The position numbers and the translations under genes were made by a program. The notes beneath the pieces are model-generated. The model was not told the origin of the DNA and searched no databases. It worked only from the letters and a program-made list of their open reading frames with translations. Positions 53,374 to 62,422 of a stretch of DNA of 64,000 nt are shown piece by piece (the stretch's first letter is position 1; each line of letters opens with the position of its first letter). This stretch comes from Nostoc sp. CMAA1605 (GTDB lineage Bacteria; Cyanobacteriota; Cyanobacteriia; Cyanobacteriales; Nostocaceae): positions 87,852-151,851 of the forward strand of contig NZ_PJIZ01000005.1 in NCBI RefSeq assembly GCF_021596505.1, in the 5' to 3' direction.

Positions 53374-53649
53374 TTATGGTTGCCAGGGAGAAGGAATTGG
53401 CGTTGTAGAAATGACTTTATTCGCCATCAGTTTAATCGCAGTTCTACCACAACTGGGGCAAGGAACATCTAGCATTTGTGATGATACTCCTTCTACCTCA
53501 CTCAATAGGCCTTGTTTACAGTGCCAACATTCAAAAATGATGCGATGTACTGGCTGATTACAATCTAAAATTTTAACGTGTTGAAAATTCCTGATTTCAT
53601 TGTCATGATGTCTGGGCTTGTAGGGTTTCTTGATTTCTTTTACTTCCAT
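53374..53649 (-). CDS. Small zinc-ribbon-like hypothetical protein
   Basis: 91 aa with CWHC...CPSC cysteine pairs. Confidence 0.55.
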   Translation of the reverse strand: MEVKEIKKPYKPRHHDNEIRNFQHVKILDCNQPVHRIIFECWHCKQGLLSEVEGVSSQMLDVPCPSCGRTAIKLMANKVISTTPIPSPWQP

Positions 53650-54315
53650 TATTTTACCTGTCTAACTCACTAATCAAATTGTCCGGTAATTCAGGGCTAA
53701 TTTTTACTGAAAAGCGGGACTCGCACAATAATACAAAGATTCAGATTTGTAGATGCGAAAATTTCTACCCACAGGGGAGTAAAAAGAAATAACACTGATT
53801 ATGTCGTCAACTTTTTACTTATTTCAGATGATAGCTTTATTTTCGCAATCATATATTAAGTAATCAAAATTTTCATATTTTTATTTTGCGAACTCTACAT
53901 TCATTTTATAGTAATCTGCTTTGATTTCTAAAGTTATACTCTATCGTTATAGGTAGTATTGTTTCAAGATTATGGTGTTCCCTTTGTTCCTGTTCCCTAT
54001 ACCCTGTTAAAATTTCCCTACCTACGCCAGTAATTTCAATAGTCAAGTCCTTCTAGATTCAGTATAAATATTTATCCATAATCACCAAAAAATCAAATGT
54101 TTTGTAAAACTAAATACTAATTCGGAAAAATATTCTAGCATCGGGTAGATTAATGTATGTGGTTCTTCAGTAACTCTCATCTGCTTTCCTCCTCATAACC
54201 TAATACAGTTCAGATAAGACTATTTTTCCTTGTGCTGTTCCTTTACCTCCACAGAAGAAATTTCTTAACTGAACCATATTGCTTTATAACCTGTAACATA
54301 TAACCTATAAACTTT

Positions 54316-55197
54316 ATGGCTGAATTAACAGAAGCGTTAAAATTTATTGAAAAAATAGAAAAAGACAACCTTGGCCAATCTGTTTATGAAATAGCTAATC
54401 AACTGCGGGGATATACAAAACCGCAGTACACAACTAAGTTATGGACGTTAGCGACAGGGTATAACCAGAACTATATTCAAGGAGAATTTCAGGGAAAGCT
54501 GAGTTTGGAAGTGGTCTTAAGCGGTGAGAAAGTTGATTTTGGTCATTTTATTGCGTCTCTTTCCGACCAAATTAACCAACAGGGAATACGCAAGTCTGAT
54601 TTAACTAGTTGGACTGGCGACCACACTTCATGGGCGGGAGATATTGGTTCTGCAATTGTGTTTTATCGTTCCCAATCTGATCCTACTAACAAAATTAGTC
54701 TTGACGAAGCTTTGCGAAGACTAGCCAGTGATACTGACTGTAGTGCTAATGTAGCAGCTTATGTCATCGGTAATCTATTAAATCGCGATCGCAAACTCAC
54801 CATCTCTCAGGCAATTAGGCAATACGATGCTACTAGCTATGCAGTGCATATCCAAACATTCCTCAGCAAACGTTTTGGGGCAAATATTTCAGGTAACACA
54901 CTCCAGAATCCAGATACAGTAGAAGCTAAGATGCGTTTGACTGTATCTACCTATATTGGGTTATCTAGCACAGCATCTAATGTTTATAAGTCTGTGAAAA
55001 ACTTGGTTAAGCTACAACCACAGTTAGCATCGGAAAATCAAAATATCCCTAATGCCAGTGATTTATTGACTGGTTCTCTACATTTTTTGTCTCATTTAGT
55101 CAAATTTGGTGGTTTAGAAAGCTTAAATTTCCAACCCTATCAAGTTCCTAGCGTATCTTGGTTGGGGAAGGTGGATTATTTTGTCAATAGTCAATAG
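54316..55197 (+). CDS. Hypothetical protein, no recognised family
   Basis: 293-aa open frame with coding-like composition; last residues (VNSQ) encoded by STRR. Confidence 0.6.
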   Translation: MAELTEALKFIEKIEKDNLGQSVYEIANQLRGYTKPQYTTKLWTLATGYNQNYIQGEFQGKLSLEVVLSGEKVDFGHFIASLSDQINQQGIRKSDLTSWTGDHTSWAGDIGSAIVFYRSQSDPTNKISLDEALRRLASDTDCSANVAAYVIGNLLNRDRKLTISQAIRQYDATSYAVHIQTFLSKRFGANISGNTLQNPDTVEAKMRLTVSTYIGLSSTASNVYKSVKNLVKLQPQLASENQNIPNASDLLTGSLHFLSHLVKFGGLESLNFQPYQVPSVSWLGKVDYFVNSQ

Positions 55198-55245
55198 TCA
55201 ATAGTCATTAGTCATTAGTCATTAGTCATTAGTCATTAGTCAACT
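55185..55245. repeat. (GTCAATA)n/(GTCATTA)n STRR array overlapping the gene end
   Basis: gtcaatagtcaatagtcaatagtcattagtcattagtcatt. Confidence 0.92.
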
Positions 55246-55404
55246 AATGACTGGATTTACTCTTAACCCTGTTCTGTCACTTTCCGAAAACTTTTGCCTT
55301 TTCTGAATTCTATAGCTTTTGTATAACAGGCGTTTGCGCGATTATTTTTTGACAATAAATACAAGACCAAATTTTTTCTAATAGTATAGCTTGTATTGAT
55401 GCCC

Positions 55405-55779
55405 TCATAAGGTTTCTAGCGATTGCCCTCCCGGAAAGTGACAAAAGCGGGTTAAGCCGAAGTAAGTTAACACTAATTCGTTTGTACTATTATTTACGAC
55501 TTCGTGAATTTCTCCTGGTTCTACAGCGACACAGTTTCCGGGAAGTAGGGGGTATTCTTGACCGTTAATGTAAATTATGCCTGCGCCTGCTTCTACAAAA
55601 AAGACCTCGCACATATCTTGATGGGCGTGGGCTGCGGCTTTCTGTCCAGGTGCGAAACGGGCTTGGGAAAAATTGGTAAGGTGGGGTAAATCACCAAACC
55701 TTAGCATTACTTTCTTTTTAATCTCTGGGTTGTGAGAAACTGGTTCTTCTGGTATTTCGCCTAACGATGTCGCGATCAT
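55405..55779 (-). CDS. Cupin domain protein
   Basis: ARFAPGQKAAAHAHQDMCEVFFVEAGAGIIYINGQEYPLLPGNCVAVEPGEIHEV. Confidence 0.88.
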   Translation of the reverse strand: MIATSLGEIPEEPVSHNPEIKKKVMLRFGDLPHLTNFSQARFAPGQKAAAHAHQDMCEVFFVEAGAGIIYINGQEYPLLPGNCVAVEPGEIHEVVNNSTNELVLTYFGLTRFCHFPGGQSLETL

Positions 55780-55802
55780 AATTTATCCAAATGTTGAAAT
55801 TG

Positions 55803-55972
55803 TGGGCATGGGGCATGGGGCATAGGGCATAGGGCATAGGGCATAGGAAGAAAAATCTACCTTGTCTCCCTTGTCTCCCTTGTCCCCCTTGTCCCCCCAA
55901 TCCCCAATCCCCAGTCCCCAGTCCCCAGTCCCCAGTCCCCAATCCCCAATCCCCAATCCCCAATCCCCAATC
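55803..55972. repeat. Compound STRR array (GGGGCAT)n, (CTTGTCTCC)n, (CCCCAAT/CCCCAGT)n
   Basis: 170 bp of near-continuous short tandem repeats. Confidence 0.92.
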
Positions 55973-58847
55973 AACCCGGTCTCAAATCATTCGATAGTTC
56001 TACAATACCCCTAGAGCCATCGATTCTCACTCGTTGATCGTCTTGTAAAATCCATGTAGCTCCTTTAACATCCATCACTGCGGGAATTCCGTATTCACGG
56101 GCGACGATCGCACCGTGGGAAAGTCTACCCCCAGCTTCGGCAATTAAGCCGCCAGCCCTGACTAGTAAAGGGGCCCAGCCGGAATCTGTGTAGGGTACTA
56201 CGAGGATTGTGTCTTTGTCTATCTCTGGTAGGTTTTGTAAACTTCTGACTACTTTGATCCGTCCCTCTGCTTGTCCGTGGCTGGCGGGAATCCCTTGTAA
56301 AATTTGGTCTGAGTAAACACCGATAGTGGTTGTGGGATGGGGGGGTATATCACCGTAGACGACGAGGGGAATTTGTTCGATTTGGCTATCTTGGGAGAAT
56401 TGCGATCGCCTAAATGCAATCTGTTGGTTTAATTCTTGTAATAATTGGGGGTTAGCATCGGCTACTAGTAAACGCACTTCTTCTAGTTCTAAAAAGAAGA
56501 TATCTCCTGGTTGTTTGAGCCAGCCTGATTGCAACCAAATTTGTTCTAAAGCTAAAAATTTCCATCTTAATTGGGCAAGTAAGCGCGAATAAACCTCTGT
56601 GACTCTGCCTTTAATGTCTATCCGTCGCTGGACTATGCCGCGTTTGCGTTTACTTGGTTCTAGATTAATCTTGTCTGGTTCACTTAACTGAATTAACTGG
56701 ACGAATAATTGTTTGATGGGTTGGGGTTCTTCTTTCCAGGTGGGGATGGCGATATTTGTACCCACATCACTTAAATAACCGTAATCTTCTAATAATTCCT
56801 CTAATTCATAGAGAATTTTCTGCCCTTCTGGGGTTTGGCTCAATAAATCCAATACTTGCTCTGGCTCACACTCTGCTAGTATCTGTTTGGCATCGGCGGC
56901 TAAGGTTCTCAAGGAACGCATGGCGGCTATTTCAGGGGTAACGCTGTTGTCAATTTGCTCATCTTTGACGCGAAAAATCCCCTGGCGGATGGCTGCACTT
57001 AGGGGGGCTAAAATACTGTAATATGTACCGATACGGAGCAATTCTAGGTTAAAATCTATTCTTTCTAAGATTGCTGCTGGTTCTAACTCTTCTGTGCTTT
57101 CGTTAGCTAATCTTGACAAACCAGGAATGAAGATTTTTTGATAGTCTCGTTTAAATTCTTTCTCTAAATTTAGTTCTTGCTGGAGTAATTTCCATAACCC
57201 TGGTAGATTTTTGAGAGTAGACTGCAAAGGCGGTTTGGTCATTTTCGCGCCTCTAGTCAAAAATTCCAAACTTTCGGGCGGTAGTCCCATCCGCAGGAAA
57301 ATCTCCCCTAAGAGGGAGGCGTTAAAATAGGCTCTAGAGTAATGGAGTGTGGCTGTAGCGGCAAAGTCTAGCCCTGTGGCGCGATCACCTAAGACTAAAC
57401 TAAAAATATCTCCCCACACGCCACAAGTTAAAGGACGGTTAATCGACCAAGTTAAGGGATGAACTACCCCAGGAATCACCTCGGCGGCGATTTTTCTTGT
57501 CCAGATGGGGAGTAAAGTAGTAATTGGTCTAGCTTGGAGTAACCACAGGGTTTGACCGTCGTAACTCCATTCAATATCTTGGGGTACGCCCAGATAACGT
57601 TTTTCAATGCGGCGGGCTAAGTATGCTACTTGCTTGATAATTGCTTGGGGAACTCGTCCTGTCCCTTCTAACTGGACAGAGGAAAGATTATCTGTTTCGA
57701 CGACAAAGGCGCGATATTGTTCTGGTGTGACTTTACCGGAAACTACCTGTGTGGGGCTACCAGGTAAAGCTTCAATGATGACTGCATCGCCTTGTTGGGT
57801 GATGGGATCACGGCTAAAAGCTACCCCTGAATAAGCACTCTGCACTTGTTGTTGGATGAGTACCGCCATTGCTGTATCGGGTAAACCGCGATCGCGTCGA
57901 TACTGCACAGCAGCTGGATAATTGTAAGATTCCCTAACTTCGACAATGGCTCGTTGTAATTGTGCCTTACTGGTGACATGGATAATTGTGGCGTATTGTC
58001 CAGCAGCTGAGGCTTGTTCGGAGTCTTCCCCAATGGCGGAGGAACGGACTACGAGGGGAGATAAATCGGAAGGTTGGAGAAATGCTAATAATTTTTCGGG
58101 ATCATCACCAGGAACTAGCACCCAACCTTTGGGGACAGAATAACCCCACCGCTTCATTTGTGAGAGAGTGGCGGCTTTTTGTCCGACAAGGCCAGTATCT
58201 AACTCATCATCTAAAGAGAGAATAACGCGATCGCCACGTAAATATTCAAATACAGCTTGGGATTGGGCATCAACTTCTTGGGCTGGTAACTTTAAATCAT
58301 CGGGTATTTTCTTATAAATCCAACCTAGTAACGCCGCTAAGGCTACAGCCGCAATAATTTTCGGGAAATCTTCAGCGTGGAGAATCGCTACAAATAATGG
58401 AAACAAAAGTAACACCCCGTACTTTACCAAAACTCTTGACTGCAACAGGGTGAAGCTAATAATTGCCAGTAAACTCACAAATAAGGCTAACAGGGGATCA
58501 TGTACTAACAGTCCCCAAACTACGTTAGTTGTCCCCGCGCCTCGTCCCATTGAGTATCTGCCAAAGACTAGGGCTATTAAAGCCAGTATTTCCCAGAATG
58601 ACCCCTCTGGAAAGAAAGCACGGGTGAGATAAACCGCAGTCATACCCTTGATGGCTTCTGACGCTACCGCCAAAACCCCTGCTATAGTTCCACCGTGGTA
58701 AAAAGCGGCAGAAACACTGATATTTTTTGTCCCAATTTGCGCTATGTTCTTTTTCTTAAGTGCGTAAGTAATCCAAGCGATTACAGGTAACGCACCCAAG
58801 AAGGGACAGACGATTAAAATAGCTAAAGCACCCCAAAGTTCTCTCAT
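55971..58847 (-). CDS. Fusion: PlsY-like glycerol-3-phosphate acyltransferase + PEP synthase/PPDK-like ATP-grasp and PEP-utilising mobile domain
   Basis: 958 aa; N-terminal multi-TM PlsY-like (GTKNISVSAAFYHGGTIAGVLAV...FGRYSMGRGAGTTNVVWG); VVRSSAIGEDSEQASAAGQYATI; GGRLSHGAIVAREYGIPAVMDVKGAT. Confidence 0.85.
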   Translation of the reverse strand: MRELWGALAILIVCPFLGALPVIAWITYALKKKNIAQIGTKNISVSAAFYHGGTIAGVLAVASEAIKGMTAVYLTRAFFPEGSFWEILALIALVFGRYSMGRGAGTTNVVWGLLVHDPLLALFVSLLAIISFTLLQSRVLVKYGVLLLFPLFVAILHAEDFPKIIAAVALAALLGWIYKKIPDDLKLPAQEVDAQSQAVFEYLRGDRVILSLDDELDTGLVGQKAATLSQMKRWGYSVPKGWVLVPGDDPEKLLAFLQPSDLSPLVVRSSAIGEDSEQASAAGQYATIIHVTSKAQLQRAIVEVRESYNYPAAVQYRRDRGLPDTAMAVLIQQQVQSAYSGVAFSRDPITQQGDAVIIEALPGSPTQVVSGKVTPEQYRAFVVETDNLSSVQLEGTGRVPQAIIKQVAYLARRIEKRYLGVPQDIEWSYDGQTLWLLQARPITTLLPIWTRKIAAEVIPGVVHPLTWSINRPLTCGVWGDIFSLVLGDRATGLDFAATATLHYSRAYFNASLLGEIFLRMGLPPESLEFLTRGAKMTKPPLQSTLKNLPGLWKLLQQELNLEKEFKRDYQKIFIPGLSRLANESTEELEPAAILERIDFNLELLRIGTYYSILAPLSAAIRQGIFRVKDEQIDNSVTPEIAAMRSLRTLAADAKQILAECEPEQVLDLLSQTPEGQKILYELEELLEDYGYLSDVGTNIAIPTWKEEPQPIKQLFVQLIQLSEPDKINLEPSKRKRGIVQRRIDIKGRVTEVYSRLLAQLRWKFLALEQIWLQSGWLKQPGDIFFLELEEVRLLVADANPQLLQELNQQIAFRRSQFSQDSQIEQIPLVVYGDIPPHPTTTIGVYSDQILQGIPASHGQAEGRIKVVRSLQNLPEIDKDTILVVPYTDSGWAPLLVRAGGLIAEAGGRLSHGAIVAREYGIPAVMDVKGATWILQDDQRVRIDGSRGIVELSNDLRPG

Positions 58848-59013
58848 TATGGATTTTGGATTTTAGATTGATTTTGCACCTAAAATCTCAAATCTAAAAT
58901 TTTATAGTTATTTCCGCCAATTTTTACTAAATTTTAGGGCGCAATTAGGAAAAAGTAAAAAGGTAAAAGGCATTTATAACAAAGAAGCAGGTTTTCTGCC
59001 TGTCAACTCTGTG

Positions 59014-59041
59014 AGGACACTTAGCACTTGCTAAGTGTCCT
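59014..59041. terminator. Long perfect hairpin downstream of the small membrane-protein gene
   Basis: AGGACACTTAGC-actt-GCTAAGTGTCCT. Confidence 0.6.
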
Positions 59042-59058
59042 TTGAGGCTGCTATTGGC

Positions 59059-59199
59059 TCAATTTAAAGCATAAGCAGACTGTAACGCCCAAATAATCAG
59101 GACAGCAATTGACCCTAATAGTATCACAGTAGAGATGGTGACTACTTTGGGGGTGTCTGCCCCGTCAAATTTCATAATTCCTCGATTTAGGTCGGACAT
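59059..59199 (-). CDS. Small single-TM membrane protein (46 aa), family not assigned
   Basis: Missed by ORF track: MSDLNRGIMKFDGADTPKVVTISTVILLGSIAVLIIWALQSAYALN. Confidence 0.65.
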   Translation of the reverse strand: MSDLNRGIMKFDGADTPKVVTISTVILLGSIAVLIIWALQSAYALN

Positions 59200-59437
59200 A
59201 GCTTTGTAGTTCTCCCTTTATTACAGTGCTAATTTGTCCGTTTTCATCTTAGTCTTTCTCTATGCAGATAGGGTTATGTTTTACATAAGAATTTGTTTAA
59301 GCTTTGCAACGTTTTCCACATTAATTTTACGGCTTGTTATTAAAAATAGTGTTTAATTTTATACTAAAAATCTTCATTCAGGCATAAAAAAAGTGTTTCA
59401 GTCCTAATAACAGATATCCATACTAAGCCCCGTTGGG

Positions 59438-59478
59438 GCGGGTATAGGGGTATAGGGGTGTAGGGGTTTAGGGGAAAG
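59438..59478. repeat. (AGGGGTATA/AGGGGTGT)n STRR array
   Basis: ggcgggtataggggtataggggtgtaggggtttaggggaa. Confidence 0.8.
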
Positions 59479-59564
59479 AAAGAGCAGCCAACCTAATCCT
59501 TGGGTTAAAAGCCCTGCTCCTTGGGGCAAATGTGTTTGATTCTTTTTCAATTACTGCCCAACAC

Positions 59565-59610
59565 CTTAAACCCTTAAACCCTTAAACCCTTACACCCCTA
59601 TACCCTTAAT
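59565..59610. repeat. (AAACCCTT)n STRR array
   Basis: ttaaacccttaaacccttaaacccttacacccctatacccttaa. Confidence 0.85.
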
Positions 59611-59631
59611 GAACAATCGGAGATCAGCTTC

Positions 59632-61356
59632 ATGTCAATAATTCGCTCTCTCCTCATCCTGTGCAGGCGATTTCTGGGCAGGGTTAAATTCTCTTTAATT
59701 CTGTTCCTAGTTACTGTACTCTTATTGGTCAACTTGTCTAATGTTGCCAAAGCTGAATTGACTAACCGTTGTAAGGAAAACCACCCAGAGTTTCCTGGGA
59801 TTCTCGGTATTGCTACGAGCAAAGCTGTACAAGAGGCGATGGATTTAGACTGGAAAGCTGGGCTGAAAGATCAACTTGAACGAGGACGATGGATTCTGTG
59901 GAACAAGCAAACAGGAGCATTTTCTGTTTCGGCGGTGAAAGTTGGAGATCCCACAACGGGTGATAAGGAGGTTGATATTGGTTCTGCACCACCGGATACC
60001 GAGAATATTTTTACAGTCGGGATGTACCACACACATCCACCCAACCCGAAATACAAAGACGTTGGGCCTAGTCCAGCAGATAAATTCAAAGCAAGCGGAC
60101 TGAAAATTCCTTCTTTAGTGCGTGACAGTAACCCTGATACCCCAGATCCCAATGATTATCAGAATTATTTAGTAGGGCCAGCACAAGCTTGTGAAGATAC
60201 TGAAAATGCAAATAATTCTGTGAAGCTGCCTAATGAGCTTTTCCAGCCTGCTAATCCAGGTTCTGGTAACGGTACTAACAATGGCACTAACAACGGTACT
60301 AACAACGGCACTAGCGGCACTGATAATGATGGCAATAACTCATCAAGTAACGCCTCTAATCCAGGAAATACAGGCGATAAAGGCACAGGTAGCAGCTATG
60401 GCGACCCCCACATTATCACCTTGGATGGTTTTCGTTATAGTTTCCAGACAGTTGGTGAGTTTCTCCTAGAACAATCTACTGATGGCAAGTTTATCGTTCA
60501 AACTCGCCAAGAAAAAGTCCCTAAACAAGAACTGAGTTTAAATACGGCTGTGGCTGTGAAAGTAGGAAGCGATCGCATCGGTTATTATGCTCCTAGTTCC
60601 GGCAAATCTGAAGCAGCTTTACGAGTCAATGGCGAAGTCATCACCCTCAAAGATGAGACAGTGAAATTACCTGATGGTGGTTTTCTGCAAAAACAAAGCA
60701 CCGAATACACCATTGAAAGTCCTCGCGGGGAACAGGTAATCATTCGCCCGATTAAGGTTGCAGGATTACCATTTGTGAATGTGACTGTGACAGTTCCCAA
60801 CAACTATCAAGGCCAAATGACGGGTTTGTTAGGAGATTTTGACCAAAACGCCAATAATGACTTGAAAACACGCGGTGGGAAACTCATACCTAGTGAATCT
60901 AGCTATAGCAATGTCAAACTGGCGTTAAGTAATTTTTTACCGACACCCATTCCCTTAGATGAGTTTCAAAAAAGCTACTTTGACAAACTTTACCGTGATT
61001 TCGGTGATAGTTGGCGGATCAAGCAAGAGGACTCACTATTTGACTATGAAAAGGGACAATCAACGGCGACATTTACAGACCGTAATTTTCCCAAACGCTA
61101 CCATAATATAGCGTCCCTGATGCCGAACCAAATCAGCCAAGCAGAAAATGTCTGTCGTCAAGCTGGAGTCAATGATTTCATGCTCGAAGGCTGTATTCTG
61201 GATGTCGGGTTTACAGGGGAAAGTGGCTTTGCTAAAAATATGGTGAATGTATTAACTCATACTGTAGTTGATCGGGCTGTAAATCGCGCCTTGGATGAAG
61301 TGCGATCGCGCGTAAATATTCCCATTCCTGTAAAAATTCCTGGTTTTCCTTTCTAG
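59632..61356 (+). CDS. Secreted protein with JAMM/JAB-like N-domain, NGT repeat linker and vWD-like domain
   Basis: Signal/TM; GMYHTHPPNPKYKDVGPSPADKFKA (HxHP...SPxD); (NNGT)n; GDPHIITLDGFRYSFQTVGEFLLEQS...GLLGDFDQNANNDL. Confidence 0.78.
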   Translation: MSIIRSLLILCRRFLGRVKFSLILFLVTVLLLVNLSNVAKAELTNRCKENHPEFPGILGIATSKAVQEAMDLDWKAGLKDQLERGRWILWNKQTGAFSVSAVKVGDPTTGDKEVDIGSAPPDTENIFTVGMYHTHPPNPKYKDVGPSPADKFKASGLKIPSLVRDSNPDTPDPNDYQNYLVGPAQACEDTENANNSVKLPNELFQPANPGSGNGTNNGTNNGTNNGTSGTDNDGNNSSSNASNPGNTGDKGTGSSYGDPHIITLDGFRYSFQTVGEFLLEQSTDGKFIVQTRQEKVPKQELSLNTAVAVKVGSDRIGYYAPSSGKSEAALRVNGEVITLKDETVKLPDGGFLQKQSTEYTIESPRGEQVIIRPIKVAGLPFVNVTVTVPNNYQGQMTGLLGDFDQNANNDLKTRGGKLIPSESSYSNVKLALSNFLPTPIPLDEFQKSYFDKLYRDFGDSWRIKQEDSLFDYEKGQSTATFTDRNFPKRYHNIASLMPNQISQAENVCRQAGVNDFMLEGCILDVGFTGESGFAKNMVNVLTHTVVDRAVNRALDEVRSRVNIPIPVKIPGFPF

Positions 61357-61410
61357 AGTATAATTATTTACTTTCAATTCAGTTATGGGGCTGAATCACT
61401 AGGAGGGCGT

Positions 61411-62331
61411 TTGCTGATGAAATTATTTTTGCTGATTTTGGGGGTGGTGGTAGTAGCTTTAGTGCTGTTAGAGATTGGGTTGCGATCGCTGTTTGGTTTT
61501 GGTAATCCCCTCACTTATATTGCTGATGACCAAATTGGCTATTTATTAGCACCCAATCAACGCACTCGTCGCTTTGGTAATTTCATTGAAATTAATGAAT
61601 ATTCTATGCGGAGTGGGGCGGTAGCTCAGACACCCCCAACACGGCGAGTTCTCATGTTGGGAGATTCTATAGTTAATGGTGGATGGTGGACAGACCAAGC
61701 TAATACTATTTCTAGTTTATTGATGGCTAGCTTGTCTCAGCAGCAGCCAACGGAAGTATTAAATGCTTCCGCTAATTCTTGGGGGCCGAGAAATGAATTA
61801 GCTTATCTCAAGAAATATGGGACTTTCCAAGCTCAGATGATAGTATTATTAATTAATACAGATGACTTATTTGCTACTGCACCAACATCATTACCAGTGG
61901 GACGCGATCGCAATTATCCCAATCAAAAACCAGCTTTGGGATTAATAGAAGTATGGCAGCGTTATGTACAAAAGCAACAGCCGATTCCTGAACTAGCAGC
62001 AGTGCAGAAAGAAGCAGGCGATCGCGTGGGTGTAAATCTAGAGGCCATTGCTCAAATCCAAGCATTAACCCAGCAAAATCAGAGTAAATTCCTGTTGGTG
62101 ATGACTCCTCTACTGCGAGAACTCGGTAAACCAGGCCCCCGTGACTACGAAATTACAGCCCGTCAACGCCTCCAGGATTTTACCCAAGCGCAGCAGATTG
62201 CTTATATTGATTTCTTACCGATATTCAACGTCAATACTAACCCACAAGCCCTATACCAAGACCATATTCACTTGAATTTACAAGGTAATCAGATAGTCAG
62301 TCAAGAAATTGAGCGATCGCTTTTGAATTAA
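61411..62331 (+). CDS. SGNH/GDSL-like hydrolase, membrane-anchored
   Basis: VLMLGDSIVNGGWW block I; DHIHLNLQGNQIVSQ (DxxH) block V. Confidence 0.82.
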   Translation: MLMKLFLLILGVVVVALVLLEIGLRSLFGFGNPLTYIADDQIGYLLAPNQRTRRFGNFIEINEYSMRSGAVAQTPPTRRVLMLGDSIVNGGWWTDQANTISSLLMASLSQQQPTEVLNASANSWGPRNELAYLKKYGTFQAQMIVLLINTDDLFATAPTSLPVGRDRNYPNQKPALGLIEVWQRYVQKQQPIPELAAVQKEAGDRVGVNLEAIAQIQALTQQNQSKFLLVMTPLLRELGKPGPRDYEITARQRLQDFTQAQQIAYIDFLPIFNVNTNPQALYQDHIHLNLQGNQIVSQEIERSLLN

Positions 62332-62372
62332 AAATGAGGGGATAAAGTTATTGTAAAATTCCCAATATAGTC

Positions 62373-62408
62373 TAAGTTATTACACTGAATGTATAGTGTA
62401 ATAACTTA
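62373..62408. promoter_or_regulatory. 14-bp perfect inverted repeat 5' of the glycosyltransferase gene
   Basis: TAAGTTATTACACT-gaatgtat-AGTGTAATAACTTA, ending 14 nt before ATG 62423. Confidence 0.7.
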
Positions 62409-62422
62409 TAATTAGTGCTTAA

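Noticed and set aside
55718-55974. ORFs [14 protein letters not shown]... (81 and 63 aa)
   Set aside because: Translation of GGGGAYT heptamers; not real genes. Same for 21343-21525, 22701-22919, 30395-30589, 48006-48284 and the N-terminus of 50521-51162.
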